A DNA stretch of 64,000 nucleotides from Kosakonia oryzendophytica. GTDB taxonomy: Bacteria > Pseudomonadota > Gammaproteobacteria > Enterobacterales > Enterobacteriaceae. Where the stretch lies: NCBI RefSeq assembly GCF_900094925.1, contig NZ_FMAY01000006.1:124001-188000 (forward strand). Reading direction: 5' to 3'. The notes beneath the pieces are model-generated. The model saw only the letters and a list, made by a program, of their open reading frames with translations. It did not search any database and was not told the DNA's origin. Made by a program: the position numbers and the translations under genes. Positions 22,769 through 31,598 of the stretch are shown here, piece after piece; positions within the stretch are counted from its first letter, which is position 1, and the number at the start of each line of letters is the position of its first letter.

Positions 22769-22790
22769 ATTAAAACAACGTTCCAGTATT
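22769..22790 (-). promoter_or_regulatory. Probable KdgR operator upstream of kdgK
   Basis: The stretch TTAAAACAACGTTCCAGTA resembles the KdgR box core AAAC-AAC/ATT-GTTTC, an imperfect palindrome. It lies 66-87 bases upstream of the kdgK start, a usual place for a repressor site. KdgR control of kdgK is known in enterobacteria; the exact match here is by eye. Confidence 0.45.
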
Positions 22791-22861
22791 TTTTTGAGCT
22801 AAAGCGTGTTCTGTGCAGATTCCGGCGTCCCGCTTTTTGGTTTTTGCCGCCAGCGTGAACA

Positions 22862-22888
22862 TAAAGTTATCAGACCGAGCGCCGATAA
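22862..22888 (+). promoter_or_regulatory. Sigma-28 (FliA) flagellar class 3 promoter of pdeH
   Basis: TAAAGTTA at 22862-22869 is followed by exactly 11 bases and GCCGATAA at 22881-22888. The FliA consensus is TAAAGTTT-N11-GCCGATAA, so 15 of 16 positions match with ideal spacing. Transcription would begin about 40 bases before the pdeH ATG at 22936. E. coli pdeH (yhjH) is a known class 3 flagellar gene. Confidence 0.93.
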
Positions 22889-22935
22889 CCCTTTGACGAG
22901 TTCCTCCAGGTCATCCCATCGACAGGACAGTAGAA

Positions 22936-23706
22936 ATGAAGTTAAAGCAGGTCATCCAGCGACTCAATATTCCTGAGGCAGACATAGAAAGCTTGCAGGA
23001 ACGTCGTTACTGGCTGCAATGCGAGCGTGCTTATACTTATCAGCCCATCTACAGAACAGATGGCCGCCTGATGGCTATTGAAGTATTGACCATTGTGACC
23101 CATCCGTTGCAACCGGATCAGCGCATCGCGCCGGATCGCTACTTTTCGGAAGTGGCAGTGCGCCAGCGTGTGGAAGTGGTGTACGAGCAGGTGGCGCTAC
23201 TGGCAGAGCAAAAGGCATTCTTCGAGGAAAATGATGTGCTGGCATCGGTGAATGTCGATGGCCCAACGCTGCTGGCGATGCGCCAGAATGAAGAGTTAAT
23301 GTCACTGGTGGCATCACTGCCGTGGATCCGCTTCGAGCTGGTTGAACATATCCGTTTACCGCAAGACTCCACCTTCGCGTCAATCAGCGAAATCGGCCCG
23401 CTCTGGCTGGACGATTTTGGCACCGGCATGGCGAATTTCTCGGCGCTGAGCGAAGTCCGTTACGACTACATCAAAGTCGCGCGCGATCTGTTCATCATGT
23501 TGCGTAAAACCCCGGAAGGGCAAAATCTGTTTACGCTGCTGTTGCAGTTGATGAACCGTTATTGCCAGGGCGTGATTGTTGAAGGGGTTGAAACCCTGGA
23601 AGAGTGGCGCGACGTGCAGGATTCGCCGGCGTTTGCCGCACAGGGCTATTTTCTCTCGCGCCCGGTTCCTTTAGCCAGGCTTGAACATGTGATACTCGAA
23701 CTGTAA
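22936..23706 (+). CDS. pdeH: c-di-GMP phosphodiesterase PdeH (YhjH), EAL domain
   Basis: Stand-alone cytosolic EAL-domain protein of 256 residues that hydrolyses c-di-GMP to pGpG. In E. coli it keeps c-di-GMP low so that YcgR does not brake the flagellum and cellulose and curli stay off. The EAL signature reads EVL (MAIEVLTIV). LASVNVDGPTL, FELVEHIRL, LDDFGTGMANF and EGVETLEEW supply the metal and catalytic residues. It is transcribed from the FliA promoter just upstream and sits a few genes from the bcs locus it antagonises. Full-length similarity to E. coli PdeH. Confidence 0.96.
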   Translation: MKLKQVIQRLNIPEADIESLQERRYWLQCERAYTYQPIYRTDGRLMAIEVLTIVTHPLQPDQRIAPDRYFSEVAVRQRVEVVYEQVALLAEQKAFFEENDVLASVNVDGPTLLAMRQNEELMSLVASLPWIRFELVEHIRLPQDSTFASISEIGPLWLDDFGTGMANFSALSEVRYDYIKVARDLFIMLRKTPEGQNLFTLLLQLMNRYCQGVIVEGVETLEEWRDVQDSPAFAAQGYFLSRPVPLARLEHVILEL

Positions 23707-23769
23707 TCACCGCCCTTTCCCTGAGCCTCAACTATCTTTATGAAAGTCAGGCTGTAAAGGAAAGGCACA

Positions 23770-25806
23770 ATGACAAAAACGAGTAAAGCGATTATTGCCG
23801 TCATTGCGACGCTGCTGTTACTGATTGTGGTTGCCATCATTGTTGTCGCCACATTCGACTGGAACCGCCTCAAACCGACGATTAACGAGAAAGTCTCAGC
23901 TGAACTGAACCGCCCTTTCGCCATCCGCGGCGATCTTGGCGTGGTTTGGGAGCGGCAAAAAGAGGAAACTGGCTGGCGAAGCTGGGTGCCCTGGCCGCAT
24001 GTGCATGCCGATGACGTCCTGCTTGGCAACCCGCCGGACATTCCCGAAATCACCATGGTGCATCTGCCTCGTGTGGAAGCCACGCTGGCCCCGCTCGCGC
24101 TGCTAACCAAAACCGTCTATCTACCGTGGATCAAACTTCAGCAGCCCGATGCCAGATTGATTCGTCGCTCCGATACGTTGAATAACTGGACCTTCAACCT
24201 CGCCAGTGACAGCACGAAAAAGCCCGATACGCCCCCCTCCGACTGGTCTTTCCGCCTCGATACGATCCTTTTCGATCGCGGTCGCATCGCTATTGATGAC
24301 AGCGTGACCCGCGCCAATATCGACATCCTGGTCGACCCGCTCGGCAAGCCGTTGCCCTTTAGCGAAGTCACAGGCAAAAGCGATAACAAAACCAACGCAG
24401 GAGATTATGTCTTTGGCCTGACGGCGAAAGGGCGCTACAACGGTCAGCCGCTCTCCGGTACGGGGAAAATCGGTGGCATGCTGGCGCTGCGCAGCGAAGG
24501 GACGCCCTTTCCGGTGCAGGCAGATTTCCGTTCAGGCAATACCCGCGTGGCATTTGTCGGCACTGTTAATGACCCTCTGAATCTGGGCGGCATCGATCTG
24601 CAACTGAAATTCGGCGGCGACTCGCTTGGCGACCTGTACGATCTCACCGGCGTACTGCTGCCGGATACGCCCCCCTTTGAAACGGATGGTCACTTAGTGG
24701 CGAAGCTCTATGACGCTAAGGGCCAGATCTATGATTACCGCGACTTTAATGGCCATATCGGCGACAGCGATATTCACGGTACGCTCAAGTACACCACCGG
24801 AAAACCACGCCCTAAACTGGAAGGTGACGTCGAATCGCGCCAGCTTCGTCTGGCGGATTTGGGGCCGCTGATTGGCGTCAATTCCGGCAAAGGCACCGTG
24901 GCGAAAAAAGAGGATGCGTCAACGCAGCCGGCAGGGAAGGTGCTGCCGTACGATCGTTTCGAAACCGACAAATGGGACGTGATGGATGCCGATGTCCGTT
25001 TTAAAGGTCGCCGTATTGAACACGGTTCAACGCTGCCCATCAGTGACCTCTCGACCCACGTATTGCTAAATAATGCCGATTTGCGTCTGCAACCGCTGAA
25101 GTTCGGCCTGGCGGGCGGTACGATTTCAGCCACCCTCCACCTTGAAGGCGATAAGAAGCCAATGCACGGGCAGGCGGATATCCAGGCGCGTCGCCTGAAG
25201 CTCAAAGAACTGATGCCCAACGTGGAACTGATGCAGAAGACGCTCGGGGAGATGAACGGTGATGCCAACATTCGGGGGGCGGGTAATTCTGTCGCAGCAC
25301 TGCTGGGTACCAGCAATGGCGATCTGAAGCTGCTGATGAACGACGGTCTGGTGAGCCGTAACCTGATGGAGATCCTCGGTCTTAACGTCGGTAATTACCT
25401 TGTCGGGCAGATCTTTGGCGATGATGAAGTCCGGGTCAACTGTGCGGCGGCGAATCTCAATCTGGTGAACGGCGTCGCGCGCCCGCAGATCTTTGCTTTT
25501 GATACGGAGAACGCGTTGATCAACGTAACAGGCAGCGCCAGTTTTGCGTCAGAGCAGTTGGATTTAACCATCGATCCGGAAAGTAAAGGCATCCGTATTG
25601 TGACGCTACGCTCGCCGTTGTACGTGCGCGGCAGTTTCAAAAACCCGCAGGCGGGCGTCAAAGCCGGGCCATTGATTGCCCGCGGTGCGGTCGCGGCAGC
25701 ACTGGCAACGTTAGTCACCCCAGCAGCAGCCTTACTGGCGTTGGTTTCGCCTTCTGAAGGTGAACAAAATCAATGTCAGGCCATTTTGTCGCAAATGAAG
25801 CACTAA
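23770..25806 (+). CDS. yhjG: AsmA-family inner-membrane-anchored protein YhjG
   Basis: A 678-residue AsmA-like protein with one N-terminal membrane helix (about residues 8-30, IIAVIATLLLLIVVAIIVV) and a long periplasmic domain rich in repeated beta segments, closing with the AsmA C-terminal domain around residues 480-640. AsmA-clan proteins are thought to form hydrophobic grooves that carry phospholipid between membranes; the specific role of YhjG is unknown. It starts 63 bases after pdeH and may be read with it. The stop is followed by a REP-like palindrome and the convergent yhjE. Confidence 0.93.
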   Translation: MTKTSKAIIAVIATLLLLIVVAIIVVATFDWNRLKPTINEKVSAELNRPFAIRGDLGVVWERQKEETGWRSWVPWPHVHADDVLLGNPPDIPEITMVHLPRVEATLAPLALLTKTVYLPWIKLQQPDARLIRRSDTLNNWTFNLASDSTKKPDTPPSDWSFRLDTILFDRGRIAIDDSVTRANIDILVDPLGKPLPFSEVTGKSDNKTNAGDYVFGLTAKGRYNGQPLSGTGKIGGMLALRSEGTPFPVQADFRSGNTRVAFVGTVNDPLNLGGIDLQLKFGGDSLGDLYDLTGVLLPDTPPFETDGHLVAKLYDAKGQIYDYRDFNGHIGDSDIHGTLKYTTGKPRPKLEGDVESRQLRLADLGPLIGVNSGKGTVAKKEDASTQPAGKVLPYDRFETDKWDVMDADVRFKGRRIEHGSTLPISDLSTHVLLNNADLRLQPLKFGLAGGTISATLHLEGDKKPMHGQADIQARRLKLKELMPNVELMQKTLGEMNGDANIRGAGNSVAALLGTSNGDLKLLMNDGLVSRNLMEILGLNVGNYLVGQIFGDDEVRVNCAAANLNLVNGVARPQIFAFDTENALINVTGSASFASEQLDLTIDPESKGIRIVTLRSPLYVRGSFKNPQAGVKAGPLIARGAVAAALATLVTPAAALLALVSPSEGEQNQCQAILSQMKH

Positions 25807-25904
25807 AGGAGAAAGTGGGGTTTCTGGCTTCCGTCACCGGCGAGTGAATGTTCTGCCTCTTCCTGAAGGTTGGGATTTTCTTCCCTGGGGTGCGGGGGTT
25901 TTCT

Positions 25905-25938
25905 CCCTCTCCCTTTTAGGGAGAGGGCGGGGTGAGGG
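25905..25938 (+). repeat. Solitary REP-like palindrome of the bcs-junction family
   Basis: CCCTCTCCCT (25905-25914) and AGGGAGAGGG (25918-25927) form a perfect stem with a TTT loop, followed by CGGGGTGAGGG. This is the same element as the units at 1733-2162, here as one copy between the convergent genes yhjG and yhjE. Confidence 0.85.
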
Positions 25939-25944
25939 TAAATA

Positions 25945-27261
25945 TTACAGCGACTGGTGCTTAGTCTCGTGCGTCAGCAGCAGAGCGAGCAACGTCAATG
26001 ACGCCATCGCCGCCAGGTAAATCCCAACGTAAAACAGACCGTAGTTCGCCTGCAACCAGGTCGCGATATACGGTGCCACCGATGCGCCCAGAATGGACGA
26101 CACGTTGTAGGAGAACGACGCGCCGGTATAGCGAACTTCCGTCGGGAACAGCTCCGGCAGCAGCGCGCCCATCGGGCCAAAGGTCAGCCCCATCAGACTC
26201 AGACCAATCAACAGATACGCCATCACCAGCACCGGGTTACCGGAACCGAGCAACGGCGGGAAGATGCACAGCGCGAACAGAATAATCAGCGAGGTGATCA
26301 CCACCATGCTTTTGCGACGACCGAACGCATCCGCCAGTAAGCCTGCAACCGGAACCATCACGCCAAAACCGATCACGGCCAGCATCAGCATCCACAGCAC
26401 TTCGTTACGCGGCAGGCCCAGCCCCTGCGCCGAGGTGCTGTAGGTCATCGAGTAGACCGTCATGATGTAAAACAGTGTATAGGTTGCCAGCATGATAAAC
26501 GTGCCCAGCACCGTCACGCGGACGTGTTTGGTCAACAGCGTTCCCAACGGAATTTTGACCTGTTTCTTTGCCGCCGCGACTTTGGCGAATACCGGGGTTT
26601 CATGCAGGGACACGCGAACATACAGACCGATAATGACCAGCACGGCGGAGAAGATAAATGGCACGCGCCAGCCCCAGCTCATAAACTGTTCATCGGTCAG
26701 CAGCCAGGAGAGCAGCAGGAAGGTGCCGTTGGCAAAGAAGAAACCGATCGGTGCGCCAAGCTGCGGGAAGGAGCCATACAGCGCACGTTTGCGCGGCGGG
26801 GCGTTCTCCGTCGCCAGCAGGGCTGCGCCGCCCCATTCACCGCCCAGGCCCAGACCCTGGCCAAAACGCGCCAACGCCAGCAGCAACGGCGCCATTACGC
26901 CAATAGTCTCGTAGCCCGGCAGCAGGCCGATCACGACCGTGGAAATGCCCATGGTCAGCAGCGAGGCGACGAGTGTAACTTTCCGGCCGACGCGATCGCC
27001 GAAGTGACCAAATACCGCAGAGCCGATTGGACGGGCGATAAAGGCAATCGCGAAGGTTGCCAGCGATTGCAGTGTTGCCGCCGTCGGATCACCCTGCGGG
27101 AAGAAGATATGAGGAAAAACAATGACCGCAGCGGTGGCGTAAATATAGAAGTCGAAGAATTCGATGGCGGTGCCGATCAGAGACGCGATGACGACTTTAT
27201 TACGGGAGTTTACCGGTGCGTTTTCCTGTTCGTTGTCTAATGTTGTGGCTGTAGCTTGCAT
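25945..27261 (-). CDS. yhjE: MFS metabolite transporter YhjE
   Basis: Inner-membrane major facilitator of 438 residues in the metabolite:proton symporter group (relatives of ShiA and ProP). Twelve helices are apparent. The loop 2-3 signature appears as GDRVGRK (GHFGDRVGRKVTLVAS) and is repeated in the second half as LADAFGRRKSM. The first helix region has the conserved ASLIGTAIEFFDFYIYATAA. The substrate is not known. Close to E. coli YhjE throughout. It is convergent with yhjG and separated from yhjD by 270 bases. Confidence 0.95.
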   Translation of the reverse strand: MQATATTLDNEQENAPVNSRNKVVIASLIGTAIEFFDFYIYATAAVIVFPHIFFPQGDPTAATLQSLATFAIAFIARPIGSAVFGHFGDRVGRKVTLVASLLTMGISTVVIGLLPGYETIGVMAPLLLALARFGQGLGLGGEWGGAALLATENAPPRKRALYGSFPQLGAPIGFFFANGTFLLLSWLLTDEQFMSWGWRVPFIFSAVLVIIGLYVRVSLHETPVFAKVAAAKKQVKIPLGTLLTKHVRVTVLGTFIMLATYTLFYIMTVYSMTYSTSAQGLGLPRNEVLWMLMLAVIGFGVMVPVAGLLADAFGRRKSMVVITSLIILFALCIFPPLLGSGNPVLVMAYLLIGLSLMGLTFGPMGALLPELFPTEVRYTGASFSYNVSSILGASVAPYIATWLQANYGLFYVGIYLAAMASLTLLALLLTHETKHQSL

Positions 27262-27489
27262 AAAATTTTCTTATTTTGGCGAACGAACAGCCATATTAGT
27301 CACAGCAAAAGAGACATTTCAATCTGTAACAAAATCACGGACAGCCTGAAAATTGAGCAAAAAGCGAATAATTTTCAGGCTCGCGATTTACCTTCTATGA
27401 AATGCTTCACAATTTTTAAAGATTGGTGGATAAAACTGGTTTTTGGTTAAATAAAAGTTACGTTCTGGATTATCATGCTGAAATCATCG

Positions 27490-27525
27490 ATCGGGCTGAT
27501 ATTTTGCGTTTACGTTCAGCCCGAT
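27490..27525 (-). terminator. Inverted repeat after yhjD
   Basis: A perfect 10-bp repeat, ATCGGGCTGA (27490-27499) and TCAGCCCGAT (27516-27525), with a 16-base loop starts 6 bases beyond the yhjD stop. It lacks a U-run on the minus strand, so it could be a weak terminator or a transcript-end stabiliser. Confidence 0.5.
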
Positions 27526-27531
27526 AGCTGC

Positions 27532-28563
27532 TTAGCGGGGTGTCCTGCCCGGCATGCGCGGGTCATCTTTATAGTGCGCGGTGGCAATCCAGGCTGCGCA
27601 GAACAGGGTCAGGCGGGCAAAGAAGTAGAAAAAGGCCATCAGCCCGAGCACGGAGCCAAATGCAGCGCCGGAAGGGGATTTCACCAGTGAAGGGAGCGTC
27701 CAGGTCATGACGATTTTAATGACCTCAAAGCCGATGGCGGCAATTAACGTCCCACGAATCAGCGCCTTTCTGCGCGGGCGATGACGAGGCAAGCGCCAGA
27801 AGATCCAGAAGAACAGCAGATAGTTGGCAAAAATAGATATCGCCAGGCCAATCAGTCGCCAGGCCGGTTTCAACCACTCAATGTAATCCAGGTAGAGCGC
27901 TGAGATAATCATCTGTTGTGCTGCGCCAGCAATCGAGGTGATCGACAGCGTAATAATCAGCGCCACCAGCAGACCTATCAGCGAGATGAAATCGCGGAAA
28001 TATTTCACCCAGAGTTTCTCTTTGTCCTGGGCATTGCGCTCCCAGACATCACGCGACTGGGCGCGGATCGCTTCACGCAGGTTACCCATCCAGTTGATGC
28101 CGGAATAGAGGGCAATTGCCAGCCCGACAATACCGACAGTGGTGCGTTGTTGCACCGCAATATTGATGGTGTTCTTCAGGGTCATTGCCATCGTCGGATC
28201 GCTGACGCTCATCAGGATTTTGTCGAAAATATCCTGTAACAGCGTAGGGTGTGAGGCGAGCACAAAACCGGCGGCGGCGAACGAGACCATCAGGATCGGG
28301 ATCATCGACAGAAATGAGAAATAGGTGATGGCGGCGCCAAACTGATTTCCCATACGATCGTTAAAGCGTTCCGTCGCGCGGATCAGGTGCGCAATCATCG
28401 GGCGTCGCTGGATTTTTTTCGCGGTGCTGGTCAGCGTATTCAGCGTACTGTTGAGTTTATCGCTGGCGGGACGTTTCTTTTCGGGGGGCTGCTCCGCCAT
28501 CTTCCTGACGGGTTGGTAGTCGAGATCGTGCGTCGGGCGTTTTTCGTGGTTTTCCGGCGTCAT
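27532..28563 (-). CDS. yhjD: YihY/BrkB-family inner-membrane protein YhjD
   Basis: Polytopic inner-membrane protein of 343 residues with the FGAAITYFSFLSMIPILMVSF signature region and about six helices. E. coli YhjD has been implicated genetically in lipid IVA export, since a suppressor allele bypasses MsbA under some conditions; the normal substrate is unsettled. A longer frame opens at 28629, but the ATG at 28563 matches the E. coli start and has AGGAG/AAGGA upstream, so it is preferred. It lies 55 bases downstream of the LysR gene on the same strand. Confidence 0.93.
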   Translation of the reverse strand: MTPENHEKRPTHDLDYQPVRKMAEQPPEKKRPASDKLNSTLNTLTSTAKKIQRRPMIAHLIRATERFNDRMGNQFGAAITYFSFLSMIPILMVSFAAAGFVLASHPTLLQDIFDKILMSVSDPTMAMTLKNTINIAVQQRTTVGIVGLAIALYSGINWMGNLREAIRAQSRDVWERNAQDKEKLWVKYFRDFISLIGLLVALIITLSITSIAGAAQQMIISALYLDYIEWLKPAWRLIGLAISIFANYLLFFWIFWRLPRHRPRRKALIRGTLIAAIGFEVIKIVMTWTLPSLVKSPSGAAFGSVLGLMAFFYFFARLTLFCAAWIATAHYKDDPRMPGRTPR

Positions 28564-28618
28564 CAGGTGCGTTTTCCTTCTCCTGAATGGGTTAGTGTGA
28601 AAATTATAGCCTGGGGGG

Positions 28619-29521
28619 CTAATCGACATAATCTCTTAACGCGCCTGCCAGCCACTCCATAAACAGATGTACCCGGCGAGAAAGATTACGGCGATGGGGA
28701 TAAATCAGCGACACCGACATTGGCTCTGCGCGGTATTGCGGCAGGATCTCCACCAGTTTTCCGCTGCGTAACGCATCCCGTACGCCAATACGTGGTACCT
28801 GGATAATCCCCAGCCCGGCGAGACAGGCGGCCTGGTAAGTTTCAGTACTGTTAACCGTCAGAATGCCGCCGGTTTTCACCCAGCGGGTCTGGTTATCCTG
28901 CCACACCTCAAAACCTTGCGGTCGGGTGCCGAGATTGACGGCGTAGTGCACCAGAGCATGGGAAGATAAGTCCTCCAGTGTTTCCGGATAGCCAAAACGC
29001 GCCAGATAATCCGGGCTGGCGCAGTTGATGATCGACAAGCGGCCCAGTTGGCGAGCTATCAGGCCAGAATCTTTCAGCGTGCCCACCCGCACCACACAGT
29101 CAAACCCTTCGCGGATAATGTCCACCAGCCGGTCACTACTGCTCAGTTCCAGTTCAATACCGGGATACTGTTGTAAAAACGCGGGCAGGCGCGGGATCAC
29201 CAGATTTTTCGCGACACCGACGGGCATATCCACCCGTAAACGGCCGCTGATGCTGGAAGGATCGTGTAAAAAAAGGCCATCCAGCTCATCCATGTTCGCC
29301 AGCAGATCTTTTGCCCGCTCGTAATAGACCATCCCATCTTGCGTGAGCTGTACGCGTCGTGTAGTGCGGTGCAGCAACTGTGTACCAAGGTGGGTCTCCA
29401 GCGCCTGGATCTGCCGCGATACGCTACCTTTAGGAAGTCCCATAGAGTCTGCCGCCCTGGAGAAGCTCTCCAGCTCCGCGACGCGGATGAACAGTTGCAT
29501 TGCGTAAATTTTATCCATCAT
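28619..29521 (-). CDS. yhjC: LysR-family transcriptional regulator YhjC (RcdB)
   Basis: A 300-residue LysR regulator: N-terminal winged helix-turn-helix (MQLFIRVAELESFSRAADSMGLPKGSVSRQ, residues about 8-37) and a periplasmic-binding-protein-like effector domain. Two adjacent ATG codons (29521, 29518) could start it; the second matches E. coli. The E. coli orthologue has been reported to act on the curli regulator csgD. Here it is divergent from an SDR oxidoreductase across 115 bases, the typical LysR-target layout, and sits upstream of yhjD. Confidence 0.9.
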   Translation of the reverse strand: MMDKIYAMQLFIRVAELESFSRAADSMGLPKGSVSRQIQALETHLGTQLLHRTTRRVQLTQDGMVYYERAKDLLANMDELDGLFLHDPSSISGRLRVDMPVGVAKNLVIPRLPAFLQQYPGIELELSSSDRLVDIIREGFDCVVRVGTLKDSGLIARQLGRLSIINCASPDYLARFGYPETLEDLSSHALVHYAVNLGTRPQGFEVWQDNQTRWVKTGGILTVNSTETYQAACLAGLGIIQVPRIGVRDALRSGKLVEILPQYRAEPMSVSLIYPHRRNLSRRVHLFMEWLAGALRDYVD

Positions 29522-29636
29522 TGCACGCTATTGTTATCGTCATTGAAACAGTGAAACGTAATTTAGCACCTTTATTGTTTTCATATCACCTAATAAGCTT
29601 TTCTCACTCCCCTGATTCAGCAAAAACGAGGTTCTT

Positions 29637-30395
29637 ATGACACAACATATTGCAGTAGTAACTGGCGGTAGCCGTGGATTAGGTAAAAACGCGGCGCTGA
29701 AGCTGGCGGCGAAAGGAATCGGCATTATCCTGACCTACAATAATAACGCCGACGATGCGCAACAGGTGGTACGCGAAATTGAGCAAAAAGGCGTAAAAGC
29801 CACGGCATTACAGTTGAATGTCGGCGATAGCGCGAGTTTTCCCGCTTTCACCCGTGCAGTACAGGAACAGCTGAAAACGGTATGGCAGCGTGAGACGTTT
29901 GATTATTTATTAAACAACGCTGGCATTGGCATTAACGCGTCGTTTGCCGACACGACGGAAGCGCAGTTTGACCAGTTGGTGAACATCCACTTTAAGGGAC
30001 CGTTCTTCCTGACGCAGAGCCTGCTGCCGCTAATGAAAAACGGCGGGCGCATTCTCAATGTCTCCAGCGGCCTGGCTCGTTTTTGCCAGCCAGGTTATGC
30101 CGCTTATGCCGCCATGAAAGGTGCGATGGAAGTTCTGACGCGCTATCAGGCGAAAGAGTTGGGAGCACGCGGCATTTCGGTCAATATTATTGCGCCGGGG
30201 GCAATCGAGACCGATTTCGGCGGTGGCATGGTACGTGATAATGAGCAGATTAATCAGCATATTGCCGCGCAGACGGCGCTTGGCCGTGTGGGCTTGCCGG
30301 ATGATATTGGCGATGCAATTGCTGCCTTGCTCAGCGATGAGCTGCATTGGATGAATGCGCAGCGTATCGAAGTTTCCGGGGGCATGTTCCTGTAA
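29637..30395 (+). CDS. Short-chain dehydrogenase/reductase (SDR)
   Basis: Classical SDR of 252 residues. The nucleotide-binding TGGSRGLGKN lies at residues 9-18, NNAG is near residue 98, and the catalytic YxxxK reads YAAMK, preceded by the serine in LNVSSG. The family reduces or oxidises carbonyl/hydroxyl groups with NAD(P)H; the substrate cannot be told from sequence. It is transcribed away from the yhjC-type LysR gene, which may control it. E. coli K-12 has no such gene at this place. Confidence 0.88.
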   Translation: MTQHIAVVTGGSRGLGKNAALKLAAKGIGIILTYNNNADDAQQVVREIEQKGVKATALQLNVGDSASFPAFTRAVQEQLKTVWQRETFDYLLNNAGIGINASFADTTEAQFDQLVNIHFKGPFFLTQSLLPLMKNGGRILNVSSGLARFCQPGYAAYAAMKGAMEVLTRYQAKELGARGISVNIIAPGAIETDFGGGMVRDNEQINQHIAAQTALGRVGLPDDIGDAIAALLSDELHWMNAQRIEVSGGMFL

Positions 30396-30402
30396 AACGC
30401 GA

Positions 30403-30430
30403 CGCCCGGCAGGTACATTGCTGCCGGGCG
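30403..30430. terminator. REP-like hairpin between convergent genes
   Basis: CGCCCGGCAG (30403-30412) and CTGCCGGGCG (30421-30430) form a perfect 10-bp stem with an 8-base loop between the SDR gene and the ydeI-like gene. There is no strong U-run on either side. It belongs to the GCCCGGC...GCCGGGC family also seen at 33193, 46901 and 49847. Confidence 0.7.
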
Positions 30431-30438
30431 TATGGCGA

Positions 30439-30837
30439 TTATTGCTTCTGAAAGTGCGTAACCCGGACGCGAACCGGTTGTTGTTTTTTATCCAGCGAGC
30501 CGGTGACGCCCACCAGTTCATCGGGCGAGATGGATTTCCCGTCAAAAACTGCCATTGGAATATCCAGCTGTATCTGATCGGTTTTATCGCGGAACAAGTA
30601 CACATCTTTGCCTTCCCTTTCCACCAGGTTACCGCGCAGTGAGACCGATGCACCGTCATGCAGGGCTTTGGCCTGCTGGATAGTCATGGTGCGGGCATCC
30701 TCCATGCCGCGATAGCCATCATCCATCTTATGCGGCGGCGGCGGGGCCTTATCTGCCTTCAGGCCGGGTTGATCGTCTGCGAATGCTGTCATGGAGAACA
30801 GCGCCGCCAGACAGGCGGTCAGCAACATTTTCTTCAT
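30439..30837 (-). CDS. YdeI/YgiW-family periplasmic OB-fold stress protein
   Basis: Exported 132-residue protein with signal peptide [20 protein letters not shown], then a Pro-rich stretch (KAPPPPHKM) and a BOF (bacterial OB-fold) domain including [20 protein letters not shown]. It strongly resembles E. coli/Salmonella YdeI, a stress-tolerance protein linked to peroxide and antimicrobial peptide resistance. The ATG at 30837 is preferred over the upstream frame because AGGAG lies 4-8 bases upstream and it begins the signal peptide. It may be ydeI itself or a paralogue, as the location differs from E. coli. Confidence 0.88.
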   Translation of the reverse strand: MKKMLLTACLAALFSMTAFADDQPGLKADKAPPPPHKMDDGYRGMEDARTMTIQQAKALHDGASVSLRGNLVEREGKDVYLFRDKTDQIQLDIPMAVFDGKSISPDELVGVTGSLDKKQQPVRVRVTHFQKQ

Positions 30838-30905
30838 CACTTCTCCTGAATAGGACCGGAACACACTCCTAAGCCTGGCAGAGGTCGGAAAGGTATGCTG
30901 GCGAA

Positions 30906-31442
30906 TTAGCCATTATTCCCATATTCGTGTCGCAATAAACCAAATAACCAGTCGTTTTGCCAGCGTCCCGCCAGCCACCAGGCTTCGCGCAGTTCCCCTT
31001 CCAGTATAAAACCGGTTTTTTCCAGTAAGCGCCGGGAAGCGATATTTCCTGACGTAACCGTAGCCACCAGCCGCCGGATGCCACCCTCGCTGAACGCGTA
31101 ATCGCACACTGCTTTTAGGGATTCCCGACCATAGCCTTTGCCCTGCGCCTGGGGGGCGAACAGGAAACCCACTTCGGCACAGTCATCTTCGCGGTGAATA
31201 TATCCGGTCACCCCCAGCGGCATTTGCGTCGTGTTGTCGCGGACGACTAAGCAGAGCCAGTGCCGGCTTCCCGGGAACCATTCCGGTAGTCGTGATAGGA
31301 ATTGCTCGCGGATTTCCTCGCTGGAGCGGGGATCCGCAACGTAGCGCATCACATCCGGCTGCTGTTGCAGTGAAAGGAAAAATTCCCAGTCACTTTCTAC
31401 AATCGACGAGCAGATCAGTCTTGGGGTACGAAGCATTAACAT
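30906..31442 (-). CDS. GNAT-family acetyltransferase (RimJ/RimL-like)
   Basis: A 178-residue N-acetyltransferase of the Acetyltransf_3 type. [10 protein letters not shown] opens the fold, the acetyl-CoA loop reads [12 protein letters not shown], and [13 protein letters not shown] is the usual third motif. Such enzymes acetylate ribosomal proteins, other N-termini or small amines; the substrate here is unknown. The ATG at 31442 has GGAG about 9 bases upstream; a TTG at 31460 is less likely. It is separated by 68 bases from the ydeI-like gene on the same strand and is divergent from the gene at 31599. Confidence 0.85.
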   Translation of the reverse strand: MLMLRTPRLICSSIVESDWEFFLSLQQQPDVMRYVADPRSSEEIREQFLSRLPEWFPGSRHWLCLVVRDNTTQMPLGVTGYIHREDDCAEVGFLFAPQAQGKGYGRESLKAVCDYAFSEGGIRRLVATVTSGNIASRRLLEKTGFILEGELREAWWLAGRWQNDWLFGLLRHEYGNNG

Positions 31443-31598
31443 CGTGAATGTCTCCGGCAATTTTTTTTCGTGTTCAAACGGCTGTCACTGATAATACGTA
31501 GCATCTGAGCTATCTTTTAATGACTCATAAATAAAGAAAAAGTTAAGCGCTGACATTGTCCAGCTAATTATTTCTACAGTTGTACTTAAAGGAAAATA

